A stretch of DNA of 64,000 nucleotides from Fasciola hepatica (taxonomy: Eukaryota; Platyhelminthes; Trematoda; Plagiorchiida; Fasciolidae), in assembly GCA_948099385.1 (NCBI GenBank), contig CANUEZ040000002.1, positions 372,001 to 436,000 of the forward strand, in the 5' to 3' direction. The notes under the pieces are model-generated. The model made no database searches. It was not told the origin of the DNA and saw only the letters and a list, made by a program, of their open reading frames with translations. The position numbers and the translations under genes are program-made. Shown here one piece after another: positions 23,261 to 34,744 of the stretch; positions within the stretch are counted from its first letter, which is position 1; each line of letters opens with the position of its first letter.

Positions 23261-26200
23261 AGATGGGTTGGCTAGGGTGGATGACCCTGCCCTTCTGGTA
23301 TTAGAAAACAAGGTGAAGGCCCTGTAGAGGCAATTCTTGTCGATGGGCAGGGTCTTAAGCCGCAGGCTTCTGATCCTAAACCAGGAATAACCCTCTATAA
23401 GGGAATCGAAGGCCAGGAGAGACATCGACAGGAGGAGGGTCTGCGACACTGCGAATCGCAGGTGTTCCGTAACCTCCTACTCTAAGAAGGGTGCACAGAG
23501 TGGGGACATGGAAGTCACCACTGGGGAACAAAGGCGAACTTCGTGCGAGACCAGTACTGGTGGAGTTCGCTGATGAGACTACCCGGGATAGACTACTGGC
23601 GAGGGCAGCGGTAGTGGCTCAGATTACCAAGGGCAGATACCACATTGTGTCGGACGAGCATGGGGTAAGGCCTGGTGGTCTAGCCCCGGGAGGTAACCTT
23701 GCTCGACCAGCCAGGGCGCTGGTGAGAAACCTAAAAGTTCAGCGGAATGCCGTACTCGGCCCCGACAATAGTAAAGAAGCCACGTGCGGGATCGCTAATA
23801 GTTGTAATTGGAGATGCGCTGGTAGACGAGAATTGGCAGTACTGTCCGAAGATAGATGACAGTGCGACCCTTGCCAGTCTGGATGTTGTGGCCACTTCTA
23901 TAGAGATGGATTGGGAGTCGTCGGAAATTCTGGACCATCAGCCGGCTTCGTGCACCCTAGTGGGGACATCCGAAGCAAAAAACGGGTCATCATCTCAGGC
24001 GTTGCGCCTGAGAAACAGTCAGGAATGAATAACAAAGGACACCTAGGCGACGGAGCAAACGCGGTGGTGTTATATACTAACGCGTGTAGTATTAGAAACA
24101 AATGGGCGGAACTTGCCAAAACCGCTGACGAGCAGAAAGCGTCAATAGTTGCCGTCAAGGAAACGTGGCTTTTTGAAGAAGACCATGTGCCAGGCCTAAT
24201 AAGTAACGGTTTTGCAGTCTACAGGCAGGATCGGGAACAAGATCGCCTTGGTGGTGGAGTAGCCATCCTCGTTAGGTCAGGTGCAAACCACCTTGAGTCC
24301 CAGACCAAGATGTGCACTCGCAATATCCAGCTATGCGCCGTTACGATCATCCTTCCAGGCAAAAGGGTTAACGTCGTCTGTGTCTACAGGGCACCAAGCA
24401 CAAACCACGAAGAGGACGTTTGTTTGCTGCGGACTTTGACTGAACTAGTTAAGGACGCACAAAAGACCCTCATAGTGGGTGACTTCAATCTCCCGCACAT
24501 CGACTGGATGGCTGAGGTCTGCGTGCCGGGATCGGAGGAGCAAACCTACTTAGAATGGCTGCATGATAATGCGTTGCATCAGTATATTAGGGAGAATACC
24601 AGATATAGGACTGGATGCGTTCCATCCTTGCTGGATCTAGCTATAACGAACTTCCCCAACGATGTGGCTGGACTGCATTATTGTGCACCGCCGGGCAAGA
24701 GTGACCACGTGTGTGTCAAAATAGTTCTATGCATGCGGCAACCGAAGGTACCCTCAAGGCTGATTAGGAATTTCGGTAGTATGGACATAGATAGGCTTCG
24801 TAATAGGGCGATGGGTTTGACCTGGGACGCGCCAGAGGAGGCTACTGTGGAGGAGCGCTGGCAGGCCATAAAGGGTACCCTGACTGCCCTACTGGAAGAG
24901 TTCGCACCCTTAAAACGAAGGAGTGGGGAGGGCAAACCCATGTGGTGGAAGGCTGCAATAGCCAAGGCCATCAGACGTAGAAACCGCTCTTGGAACCAGT
25001 ACAAAGCTTCCGGCAGTCAGCTAGCCTGGAACCGCTATACGAAGCTGAGAAACGAGACTGTAAGCCTTTTGAGAACTTCCCAGCGGGAATTTGAGCTCAA
25101 ATTGGCCCAGTCTGTAAGACAACAGCCGAAGAAGTTCTACAGCTATGTACAGTCTGAAGGCTCAACAAGAAATGCCGCAGGTCCGCTATCCACTAGAGAA
25201 TATGGTATTATCACTGATGACCAGGGCAAAGCAGACGCCCTGGGGGAATATTTTGGTAGTGTACATAGGATAGATAGTGGGGTACGAGTAGATCTGGCTC
25301 TGGTGCATCCTCCTCAGTTAAACGAGCTAGATCTCTCAGAGGAATGCGTGCGTAAGTACCTACAGGAGTTAAACAGCCACAAGTCAGCGGGCCCAGATGG
25401 CATTCATCCAGCTATCATCAAGCCGTTGGCGGATATCAGCTCCATCGGTATGCAGACTGTACAGATCCACGTTGGACCAGGGTAAGCTGCCTCAGGACTG
25501 AAAAGTCGCGGCAGTCGTGGCAATACATAAGAGTGGGCCCAAGTCGGATGTGCAGAACTACAGGCCGGTAAGCCTAACTAGCATTCTTTGTAAAGTCCTC
25601 GAGAAGATCATCCGTGCCCATATCTGTCAGCACTTACTGCAGCACTCCATGCCAAGCCCGGCGCAGCATGGATTCCTGAAAAATAGATCTTGCCTGACCA
25701 ATCTCCTGTGCTTCTTAGATGAAGTAACTCGACGACTGGACGAAGGTAAGCAAGTTGAAGTATGCCACCTGGACTTTAGCAAGGCGTTCGACTCCGTTAA
25801 TCATCGTCTTTTGCTACGCAAGATGGAGGCTTTCGGTATGGGTGGGCCAGTATATAGGTGACTGGGGGACTCCCTCTCTCACAGGACGCTTTACGTCAAA
25901 GTGGGGGACAGGTGCTCCAGTTTGGTGAACGTCACCAGTGGTGTACCTCAGGGATCCGTCCTAGGCCCGGTCCTATTCTTGTTATTTATTAATGACCTAG
26001 CATCCACTCTTCAATCACCCAGCTTTATTTTCGCGGATGATGTGAAGATTGTTGGATCTAAGGGTAGGGCGGACTTGGGCAGGGAAATAGGTACCGTCCT
26101 GAACTGGGCATACAAATGGGACTTACCTCTAAACGCTCAAAAAAGCCATTTGTTGTCAAGGGCAACAGAGAGCCTAACTGTCGCTCATGATCAAGGGCTG

Positions 26201-27130
26201 TTCACTGTAGAGGCAGCCAGTAGGGTTAAAGACCTGGGGATCATCATGAAAAGTGACTTCAAATGGTCGGAGCAGAGCAACGCTGCCGCGCATAAGGCTC
26301 GTGGGGAGCTCTTTAGACTGCGATCAGCTTTATCCTGCCGGAAGCCGGAGGTATTCGTACCTATTTACATGGCTATAGTACGACCTCACTTAGAAGGTAG
26401 CGTGCAGGCTTGGTCACCCTTCTACAAAAAGGACGCCGCCTGCCTAGAGAAAGTCCAACGTCTCGCCACGCGAATGGTTGAAGGGCAGAGGGGTAAGACT
26501 TACGAGCAGAGACTCTGTGACCTGAACCTCTTCTCGTTGGAAAGGAGGAGACGTCGAGGGGATCTCATAGAAACGTTCAAGGTAATGAAGGGCTTTTCTG
26601 GCCTTAGACCAGATAGTCTATTCCAAGTGGCCGTAGACTCCAGAACAAGGGGACGCGAAAAGAAGTTGATAAAAGCTCGATCTAGATTGATGGCTAGATC
26701 GCACTTCTTCAGCAACAGGGTTGTGAACAGTTGGAACGGTCTGCCTGGTGAAATGGTAGATCTGCAGACAGTCCAATCCTTCAAAGGTGCCCTAGATCGC
26801 AAGTGGTACGAGATCTTTCCTTGTAGTGAGCCTTGAGTATATCAACTAGATGGATGACGGGTAGCACTGTGGTCCTTCTGGAGTATGTTTTAACAGACTT
26901 TTTCCCTCATTGCATACTGTCTCAGTGAACGCTCACGATGCATAATGTCTCTCGCAGTTGATGTGCGATGAGGTTTTCCGTTTCCCTCTCATTTTTAGCA
27001 GGGATTCGACGAAATACACTCGGCAGTGGTGGGTGTATAACTGGTGTGCATACCATTGAAGGAATTCTGGACGCTCGATTGGCCGTGGCCATTACCTGTC
27101 CTGTGCAGACTGAACTGAACTGAACTGAAC
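23261..27130 (+). mobile_element. CR1-like element A, copy 3 (partial tandem unit 3)
   Basis: It matches units 1 and 2 up to 26,931, then departs: the 3' UTR keeps the 61-bp segment that A1 and A2 lack and resembles the short fragments at 13.7 and 22.8 kb. A short ACTGA tail ends at about 27,130 and a B copy follows. A recombination joint near 26,931 is the simplest reading. Confidence 0.88.
23911..26836 (+). pseudogene. ORF2 of A3, broken
   Basis: Same motifs and same lesions as A1 and A2: frameshift near 25,440, TGA at 25,499-25,501 and TGA at 25,859-25,861. It has the longer C-terminus of A2. The remnant ORF1 piece at 23,491-23,859 is also kept, with one nearby change (GTAGACGAG in place of GTAGAAGAG at 23,823). 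Confidence 0.92.
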
Positions 27131-28753
27131 TCATTCAGAAATCGTTCAGCCTCTGGCCGAGGTCTTGAAGGCTCCGGTGACGAAGCTGTATGAAACGTCA
27201 CTCAGAGAGGGAATTGTGCCGTGAGACTAGAAGAGAGCAGCAATGGTAGGAATTTACAAGAGCGGACCCCGGCAAAAGGTCGAAAATTACCGGCCGGTAA
27301 GCTTAACTTCAGTAATTTGTAAGTGCCTGGAGCGAATAGTCAGGAAACAGATCTCTAGGCATTTGGTTCAACGCAACCTCACATCAAATGCTCAGCATGG
27401 GTTTGTGGCAGGACGATCCTGTCTGACGAATCTCCTGCTGTTCCTCGATGAGGTAACCAAGCGTCTGGACGAAGAGCAATCGACTGCGGTCTGCTACTTG
27501 GACTGCAGCAAGGTGTTTAATTCTGTGAACCACAAATTTATGGACGTCAAACTGCAGTCTAGGGGGATTGTTGGAAAGGCAAGATAATGGATAAATAGTT
27601 TTTAAGCAGGGCGAACTTTTAGTGTTAAGGTGGGTATTCATGTCTCGAAACCGGAAGGTGTAACAAGTGGGGTGCCACAGGGCTCGGTGCACGGCCCTCT
27701 GCTCTTCATCATCTTCATCAGTGACCTAGCACGTGAGCTTAAAAACCCCACGTTTATGTTTTCCGATGACGTCAAGATAGCTGGAGTAGATATATAACTT
27801 GACGTGTTAGCGGTACAGAAACTGGTCACACAAATGGGACCTTCCACCAAACCTCACCAAGTGTCAATGCTTGACCACAAATACAGGGGCTAATGGGAAT
27901 GGTGTGGGTTCGTTGCAAATGGTCTCGCAGGTCAAAGACTTGGGCGTTATAATGGACAACAGCTTCAAGCCGTCGAAGCAGTGCACCGCAGCAGCCAATA
28001 TGGCCAGGAGAGAACTCCTTCGAGTTAGATCCATTACGTCGTGTAGAGAGCCGGAGATTTTCGTTCCGATATATCAGGCCATAGTTAGGCTGCATATGGA
28101 GTACTGCGTGCAAGCTTGGGCACCGTACTACCAGAAGGATATAGACTGTCTGGAGAAAGTGCAAGGGCTAGCCACTAGAATAATGACTGGGCAAGGGGGG
28201 GGGGGGGTAGGTACACAGAGCGTCTCCGTGCCCTAGACCTGTTCTCGGTGGAAAGACGGCGCATTCGTGGGCATTTGATAGAAACCTTCAAGGTAATGAA
28301 GGACTGTCACAAATAAATCGAGAAGACCTTTTCTCTCTGATCCCTGAGAGAGACACAAGGGGGCATAGCCTTAGATTACAAAGGAAGCATTCGAGGCTCC
28401 AAATTAGGGCGAAGTACTTCTCAAGTAGAGTGGTACCCTATTGGAATAAGCTCCCGGGGGAGGTCATAAATACCACAACAGTGAAGGCTTTTAGAAAAGC
28501 GGTAGACCTATGTTGGGTGGCAGTATACCCCGAGTTATGTTAAGCAACTTTTAGGATCAGATGCAATTTACTTATTGTTTCCACCTCACTCTGCCAGGGC
28601 TGATACTGCACAAAATTTCTGCCTTTCAGAAAAAGAAAATTACGCAGTGCTGGGAGCTACGGAAACGCGCCGACAACACAACTATCTGGACACACGATTG
28701 GCTCTAGCCACACCAAGTCCTGTGCAAACTGAACTGAACTGAACTGAACTGAA
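27131..28753 (+). mobile_element. CR1-like element B, copy 3, 5'-truncated
   Basis: It starts inside the RT region of ORF2 and runs to the B 3' end and tail (28,732-28,753). It differs from B1 and B2 at many sites, so it is an independent copy and not part of the tandem array. It preserves the reading GLATRI where B1 and B2 have lost one base. It has its own damage: TAA within 27,794-27,798, a run of G at 28,194-28,206 that expands the GGGG of the other copies, and the shared TAG and TAA stops. ORF2 ends at 28,541-28,543. Confidence 0.88.
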
Positions 28754-29108
28754 GGGTTAGCCCAAGGGATCTCTGCAACCAGTGACCGTATCCACAAGAT
28801 GAGCCGTTATATAACTTGTTGGTTTGTCTCCATCACTGGGGCATATCCAGAGTCTGGTTGTTTTCCCCTTCACTTGGAGCATCGTGTTCATTCATCAAGA
28901 GTCTGCTGCGTCCAGTTACTAGGCGTTTTTCCTACGAGAATTTTAACTTGGTTAACTCCAAAGAAAGGGAAATCACAATTCAGCTGCAGTGCATGTGTCC
29001 ATGTGCGGCATCCTCAAGCGCTGTAAGGAGGCGAAAAAGAACAGAATTTGTTGTAACATATGCGAATAATGGTAACATCGGAATAACAGTGGCTACCGGG
29101 GGCCCGGA
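28754..29108. other. No recognised gene
   Basis: No convincing coding pattern is seen. The last 80 bases may belong to the decayed ORF1 fragment that follows. Confidence 0.4.
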
Positions 29109-29255
29109 TTTCTGACGGCTGTCAGTGACCTTAAACTGTACGTTGAGCATCCCGGCTTAAAGTGGATCTGTGCTGTCTGTGTAAGTGCGTGTAGATTCCT
29201 GCTATGCGGGGCTCAAGTGAACCGGAAATATCCACAGGTTGTGAAACTACAGTGA
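29109..29255 (+). pseudogene. Fragment of a CR1 ORF1 PHD-like finger
   Basis: The 48-codon frame contains LKLYVEHPGLKWICAVC, closely parallel to the B family ELHIKYPSLKWICAHC, followed by a Cys-containing helix-like stretch. Upstream the finger is destroyed by stops. It is a relic of a related but distinct CR1 element. Confidence 0.6.
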
Positions 29256-29399
29256 TCCATAGTGGACCACAGTACACAGATACTAACACGAATGACGAAA
29301 ATGGAGGTGAGACTTGGAGGTTTTAAGTAGTCCTTTGTAGACAAGATAACCGGATCACAGAACACGGTAAAATATAGAGACAGTGACCTAAAAATCTAA

Positions 29400-29745
29400 G
29401 GGATCATACAGCCACTTTGGCGCTGAAGCTGACGAAGTTTAAGCACACGGCGGAAATTGCCATCGGTAGGCACAGAAATGTCGTCATAAAGTGGGCATCT
29501 AGGCCGTTCCGATCCCAACGCCCGCCTGACCATGAGAGCTAGACACCGCATCAGCGGACACGCAACGGGTGAAGCGGGAGACCGAGGTTTTACCTGGGAC
29601 ACGAAGAGTGATCACTGAATTGGGGTCTCCTATACGCGTTTCGGCGACACAGCGCGCATCTGTTTTGAAAGTTTCAGGAGTTCTAGCCAGAGCATCCAAG
29701 TAAAGTGAACACGTTAACACAAGAAGTGCGTTTGGTTTTTGTCTG
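29400..29745 (-). pseudogene. RTE-like endonuclease fragment
   Basis: On the minus strand 29,499-29,720 encodes ARTPETFKTDARCVAETRIG, then DPNSVITLRVP and later GQAGVGIGTA. This matches the start of the endonuclease of flatworm RTE-like LINEs (pattern ART-ES-DV-C-SETRIQDPSSVI...GRAGVGI), with the usual Ser before ETR changed to Ala. The frame is lost after GVGIGTA. No RT follows. Confidence 0.6.
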
Positions 29746-30327
29746 ACTCCTTAACTGTTGCTTTTTTTAGAGCCTCTAAACCATGGCGTCTTTCATCGAT
29801 ATCAGGTAAAAGAAAGGAAAATTAGTAAAGCCCTTTACAGGATGGATGCTAGAGGTTTCTGGATGAACCATACTTCGCGGTTTCCCAGACCTCAGAAGAG
29901 ACTTTTCTTAGGAATCCCAAACCAGAGCCTTTGACTCAATAGTCTGACCCCCAATGCACTGGGCGTTAACCCAGCACGGGAACGTGACCGAAACACCCTT
30001 GGAGAAACTTCTGGTTTGCCACGTGAGACCTGATTGTTGTAAACATTGTGTCCTGTGTTCACTGGTGTTATTACCGATCCGCTTCTCGGATTCAGCCCTC
30101 AGCCCCATGCACCGAATAGAGCAAGTGAAGAGTGAAGGGGACAGCGTCTTTTGAGCTGGGGAGTGTCCAGCTTGGACGGGCGATACCTGCCCGATGCAGT
30201 GCGATGGTTTCTACCCACATCGGGAGAAGCCTCAATTACTTACTTTTATGCGGCCAGCTCCTTCTTAAGAATGAGCAGAATGGCACCTGCCTGTGGGCGG
30301 TGTTTGTTGGGGAACTGTTCACGAAAG
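29746..30327. other. No recognised gene
   Basis: Small open frames exist in several phases but none shows a known domain. Confidence 0.4.
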
Positions 30328-30640
30328 GATGGCGTTGTGAGATGCAAGCGTTTCGTTCACTGTTGTCTACCGTATACGTGAAACATGTCCATTTATCTGT
30401 GATACGATGCATAAGACACAGGGGAAAAATGAGGAAAATGGTTATCAGAAATAATACAAAGATTCATATGGGGTTTTGTGGCTAGTGCCACAGGAATTGT
30501 ATTCTGATGAACATTTTCCTCATTTTCCCACTACGTTTCTCATTCATTGTATCGTATAATAATGGATAAGTTTCAAGTGCGTGACCAACAAGAGTGAGCG
30601 AAATGCTTGTACCTCGCGGCGTGTGTATTTTTCCGTTTTT
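30328..30640. repeat. Long imperfect palindrome (foldback), arms about 150 bp
   Basis: The sequence left of 30,484 is the reverse complement of the sequence right of it. The centre is TGTGGC-TAGT-GCCACA (30,477-30,492). Best-matching blocks are ATGAGGAAAATG (30,428-30,439) with its complement near 30,510-30,521, the CCATTTAT / ATAATGG pair, and GCAAGCGTTTCGTTCACT (30,344-30,361) with its complement near 30,594-30,611. Arms are about 75% alike with a few small gaps. It could be a foldback or MITE-type element or a hairpin RNA source. No transposase lies inside. Confidence 0.7.
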
Positions 30641-30689
30641 ATTAACTGGGTAAAGGAGACGCAGTGTTTCAATGTTCCTAGAAAGTCTT

Positions 30690-33050
30690 AGAAATGAGGT
30701 ATGAAATGGTGTCAGTCATCGTCGTCATCATCGTACAGCGGTAAACAGTGGGGCAAGCCCCACTGACCACTGCCTTTCTCACCATTTTGCACGTTAAACT
30801 AAAAAGTATGAATCTACAAGATGGACAGGTAGTGGACCTACACGGGTGGGAAAAGGAAGGAATGCCCTAGGAGCCAACACACGAAATACACAGTCTAACT
30901 ACACAAATGCACATAGATCAGTCATTCTGCTTTGAAAGAAAATGACAACACGATCGCCACTGTTCGCGGTTCACTGCCATATCCTTCAGTGTCTCCAGCC
31001 AACTGGTAGACGGATCTTTTGGACTCCAACCACGAAGACGTGAAGCACCTACTTTTCCTAAGTTTGCTGTACATTTCCTCATTCCTCGCCGCCACGTCAT
31101 CTGCTGACCTCCACGTGGTTTTTTCCACTCCTGAAGAGGAACGGAGAATAGGACACGGTATGGTAGACGTGTGTTTGAAATAAGTAACACGTGCCCCAAC
31201 CAACGAAGTCTACTAAGTTGGATACGTTGTGACAGAACGTTCTCCGAATTAATACCCAATACTCGCTTTCTGACCTCAGCATTGCCCACTCGGTTATTCC
31301 ACCCAACCTTAGCGATACTATGCAGACATCGGTGGTCGAAAACCGCAAGACGACGAATATCTTCAGCACGCAGACTCCAAGTCTCACTACCATACAACAA
31401 AACTGCACGCACTGCGGCGCAATATGCACGACCTTTCAACTTCAGTGAAATATCAGGTCGGCGCCACAAGTGCTTCAGTCCAGCATACGCCGCTCGAGCC
31501 TTGGATATACGCCTGTTCACTTCTACTACTGTGCTCCCATCCATCGTCACACTGCTGCAGAGGTAGGTGAAGTGGTCGACAACTGCCAGCACCTCCCCGT
31601 CGAGCATCAAGCTCGGAATCATTGACACCCAGTCTTGCAACATCACCCTACACTTTGAAGGTGCAAAGCGCATGCCGAATGGAGCTACAGCTCTTGCGAG
31701 ATTAGCTAGTGCACGCTGAGCATGTTCCGTGCATTCGAACGAGCAGACAACGTCGTCCGCGTAATCTAGGTCACATAGCTTTTCATTACTTCCTAGTTCG
31801 ATGCCTACATCCTGAAGATTTTGCAGCACACTCTCCATTATCTCGTCCATTACGAAGTTGGATAGGAATGGAGACACGGGACATCCCTGTCGAACACCGC
31901 TGGTCGTTTCGAACCGACTGGATAGTTCACCGTAAACTCTAACGCGGCCAGAAGTATGGAAATACAATGATCTTAGTAGATTCACGAACTTCTGGGGCAT
32001 ACCTTTTCGATGAAGAACACTAAGAAGCGCTGTTCGATCAACTGAATCGGAGGCACCTTTCAAGTCTAAGAAAACCATTATTGTCGGTCGGCGGTGCGTG
32101 TAATGCGTTTCAAGTAGTGGGCGAAGAGTAAAATTCTAGTCGATACATCCTCGACCTGGGTGGAATTCAGCCTGCTGTTCACGGGTGTTCCTCTTGCGAG
32201 CGGGTGTAACACGGTGCAGCAGAATCGAGGCTAGTGCTTTGGTGACTATCGAAATTAAGCTAATTCCACGATGGTTACTACAATCATTGCGTATTCCCTT
32301 TTTGAAGATGGGAACAATCAACGACTCACTCCATATTGACGGAATAGGCTCCTCATTCCAAATGCAACGGAGCAAGACGGTAAGTGATTTTATCAAAATA
32401 TCTCCACCCAGTTTGAGAAGAACTGGGGGAAATTCGTCGGGACCTGCTGCTTTCCCTCGCTTTAGTAGTCGAATGCATGACTCTACTTCCGATGGGGGTT
32501 CAGGTGATACCACCCAAGGAGTCGCAGTTGTTGACGCAGGAGTAACTACACTAGCGCGCGGCCAGCTAAACTGTTCCTTGAAGTATTCGGCCGAACGGTC
32601 AAGCCTCTGCTATTTGTCATGGATGGGTTTTCCATTTCTATCGCAAATCGTTTCACTGACCTGGGTGCGCCTTCCATCGGTGTCGCGAATAAGTTTGAAC
32701 AGTCTTTGACTGTTACCTGAAGTAGCTGCTGTTTCCATTTCTTCGGCTACCTTGACCCACCAATATTCACGATCATTCTTGAGGCTTTTCGTAACTTGCC
32801 TTTGTAGCTTTCTTCGTATCTTATTCAACTCCTTACGGTCCGAGAGCTGACGCTTTTGCTGCATTATACTCAATGACTTTTGTGAGATCCGGTGTCTTTG
32901 ATGGACATCGGATCTAGGACCACAGGCAAAACCTGCTGCCACGTGCATTGCCTGTTTGATATGAGCCCAATGCTCATCTACATTACTGTTCGTCGTAGAT
33001 CCTAGCTCATGTGCTAACTTCTGTTCCTACCGGGTGCTTACTTCTGGATC
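30690..33050 (-). mobile_element. RTE-like non-LTR retrotransposon D, 5'-truncated
   Basis: On the minus strand it carries the linker and full reverse transcriptase of an RTE-like LINE and ends in a short ATG-type repeat (reading TACGATGATGACGACGATGA) near 30,717-30,736. The endonuclease is absent: homology to D' stops near 33,050. It shares a 1.2-kb identical block with D'. Confidence 0.88.
30918..33000 (-). pseudogene. Reverse transcriptase of element D, two in-frame TAG stops
   Basis: One reading frame runs from about 33,000 to 30,918, interrupted only by TAG codons near 32,607-32,609 and at 32,136-32,138. Motifs: KAAGPDEFPPVLLKLGGD; CSNHRGISLISI; VFLDLKGASDSVDR (first catalytic Asp kept; Ser where Phe is usual); SGVRQGCPVSPFL; LDYADDVVC (catalytic pair intact); then the RTE thumb VLLYGSETW, FDHRCLHSIA, RLRWLGHVL. 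The 386-aa C-terminal piece after the second stop is uninterrupted. The second stop is one base from a Gln codon. Confidence 0.9.
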
Positions 33051-33429
33051 AGAAGTGGTGTCGTCAGCGTCATGGCTTTTTGTTCGAGTTAGCAACTTTG
33101 ACTCGTGCTCAACCAAGTGCTACCTGTTGGGAAACAGCAAAAAAAACTGTGTTTGGAGCCGGTGACCAAACAGTCGGTCTACACACATTTTTTGTGATGG
33201 TCTACCAGTCGAGGATGCTCAACGCGTCCTAGTGAATCTTATCCCACTCAATAATGCTGAGTAAGAGACAAGAGGCAACGGCCTTTGTGATGGATCAACA
33301 TCCAATCAGGTGGTTTGAGTGTAAAAGGAGTAGGCCGAATTAGAAGCTATAATCAACTGATCAATGGGGTATAGTGCTACAACAAAAGAAAAGATAGATG
33401 TGAATACACATGATGCATGAACTGGCGAG

Positions 33430-33830
33430 TGGTACAGAAACTGTCAGGTCGATCAAAGTTTGGCGTCATAAAATATAGGAACACCGTATGAGTAAGTCCG
33501 GGGTTAGCTGTAGTGTTTTGGGTACCAGAGGTCGGTCTCTGGAACACATATTAAAACTTAATAGGTTAAGATTGCTAGGACGTGTGTTGCGCATGCCCAC
33601 CGACAGACTTCTGCGGCGTTCGCTGTTCTCCGAGGCAGATAGTGGCTGGAAGATAAATCGAATAGGTCAGTCTATGACAAAAGTAAATAGATATAAAACG
33701 CTTGACCGGTGAAATCGGCCCAAGTAGGATGTGTTAGACTTCCAGATTGGAGTCCACGCGATTCGCCTGCCAGGTGTCTTTAAACATTAAGTGGAATGGC
33801 TCGGTGTCGTAGCCAGTGACGTAGATGCAT
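33430..33830 (+). mobile_element. 3' fragment of an RTE-like element (plus strand)
   Basis: The frame at 33,488-33,712 contains VLGTRGRSLEHILKLNRLRL, then LGRVLRMPTDRLLRRSLFSE and SGWK...GQSMT, the RTE thumb region also seen on the minus strand at 45.9-46.1 kb. Downstream DNA (CAAGTAGGATGTGTTAGACT and on) also matches that element in reverse orientation. It is heavily truncated at the 5' side. Confidence 0.75.
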
Positions 33831-34267
33831 TCTCCTTTGTTACGTTTCTCCGCTGACGGAATTCATCTCGTCTATCGATCAGCGCAATCGGTTGGTTATC
33901 CTGTCGCTCGTGGTTTCGTAGGCTCGGTATTGGGCAGGTGCTGACGTGCTGAGCCAGTGAGACTGTCGTCTATCGAATGATATGTCAAGTCATGCCCTTA
34001 CAGTGGGCTGCTCAAAACGTGTACCAGTACCATAGAAAAAGACGGGGAATTTCTAGGCCTTCGGTCGGTCTGTGGGGTCTGGCAATGGACAAAGAATTGG
34101 ATCACGGTTTGTATCGAGCTCACATCAGACCGCCACCCGTGGTCATCAGTAGTCCGTGATATCCTCCTACAGGAGATGGCGGCGTAAAAGTTATAGTAAG
34201 TAACAAGTCAGGTTTGGTAACGAGCCGGACGACAGTGCATTACTGTCTACTGCCAAACTAACCCGTG
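33831..34267. other. No recognised gene
   Basis: The left end may still be element 3' UTR. The rest shows no coding pattern that can be recognised. Confidence 0.35.
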
Positions 34268-34338
34268 AAGATGGAGAATCGGGCTTCTGACCTCCGAGGC
34301 GGTAAGCCAACGCTCTAAACCACTCGACCACCATCGAT
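34268..34338 (-). repeat. tRNA-like sequence (tRNA pseudogene or SINE head)
   Basis: The minus strand reads GGTGGTCGAGTGGTTTAGAG, close to the box A region of class II tRNAs (TGGNNGAGTGG), followed by GCGTTGGCTTACCGCCTCGG and GGTCAGAAGCCCGATTCTCC. The last resembles a decayed box B. The acceptor stem does not close properly. It is more likely a SINE head or pseudogene than a working tRNA gene. Confidence 0.45.
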
Positions 34339-34744
34339 CATTATTCGGTCTCTTCTTTTGTCTTCGTGATTTTCACCTATTACTTTGTTTTCGGCTCTTT
34401 TTCACCATATTCCTCTATTTATTCTGCCCTCGCCTGGACAATGCTGGGAGGTAGCATCTAAAGCAAAAGCACGGAAGTGTGGTTGACGGTTCAAGAAACT
34501 GAACTGTGATAAAGAGCCGAACATCAACGGACTCTTCTCTGTTTTCTCTTATCACTTTCCTTAGAGTTTTATTTTTTACCGACCCGAAGAGGTAACGTTG
34601 AATTTTTGTTGTTGCACATAATTTGTTCTCCCTGGCATCATTTTCTTACTGCAAACATTCATTTGTCCTCCGATCGCGCTTCCGATCTGTGACTAATTTA
34701 AGCAGTAAAAACGGTTAGACTGCTTTGTTGTTGACTGTTTATCT
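34339..34744. other. No recognised gene; 3' flank of the minus-strand gene
   Basis: AT-rich sequence without a clear coding frame. It lies just downstream of the stop codon at 34,745-34,747 and probably includes that gene's 3' untranslated region. Confidence 0.35.

Noticed and set aside
5149..26931. Tandem copies as a CRISPR-like or functional gene array
   Set aside because: The repeat unit is 9 kb of dead transposon sequence with no spacer logic.
31171..31566. Plus-strand frames of up to 174 codons opposite D and D' (for example 32,185-32,709 and 42,925-43,449)
   Set aside because: They are antisense to recognisable RT and show no domain.
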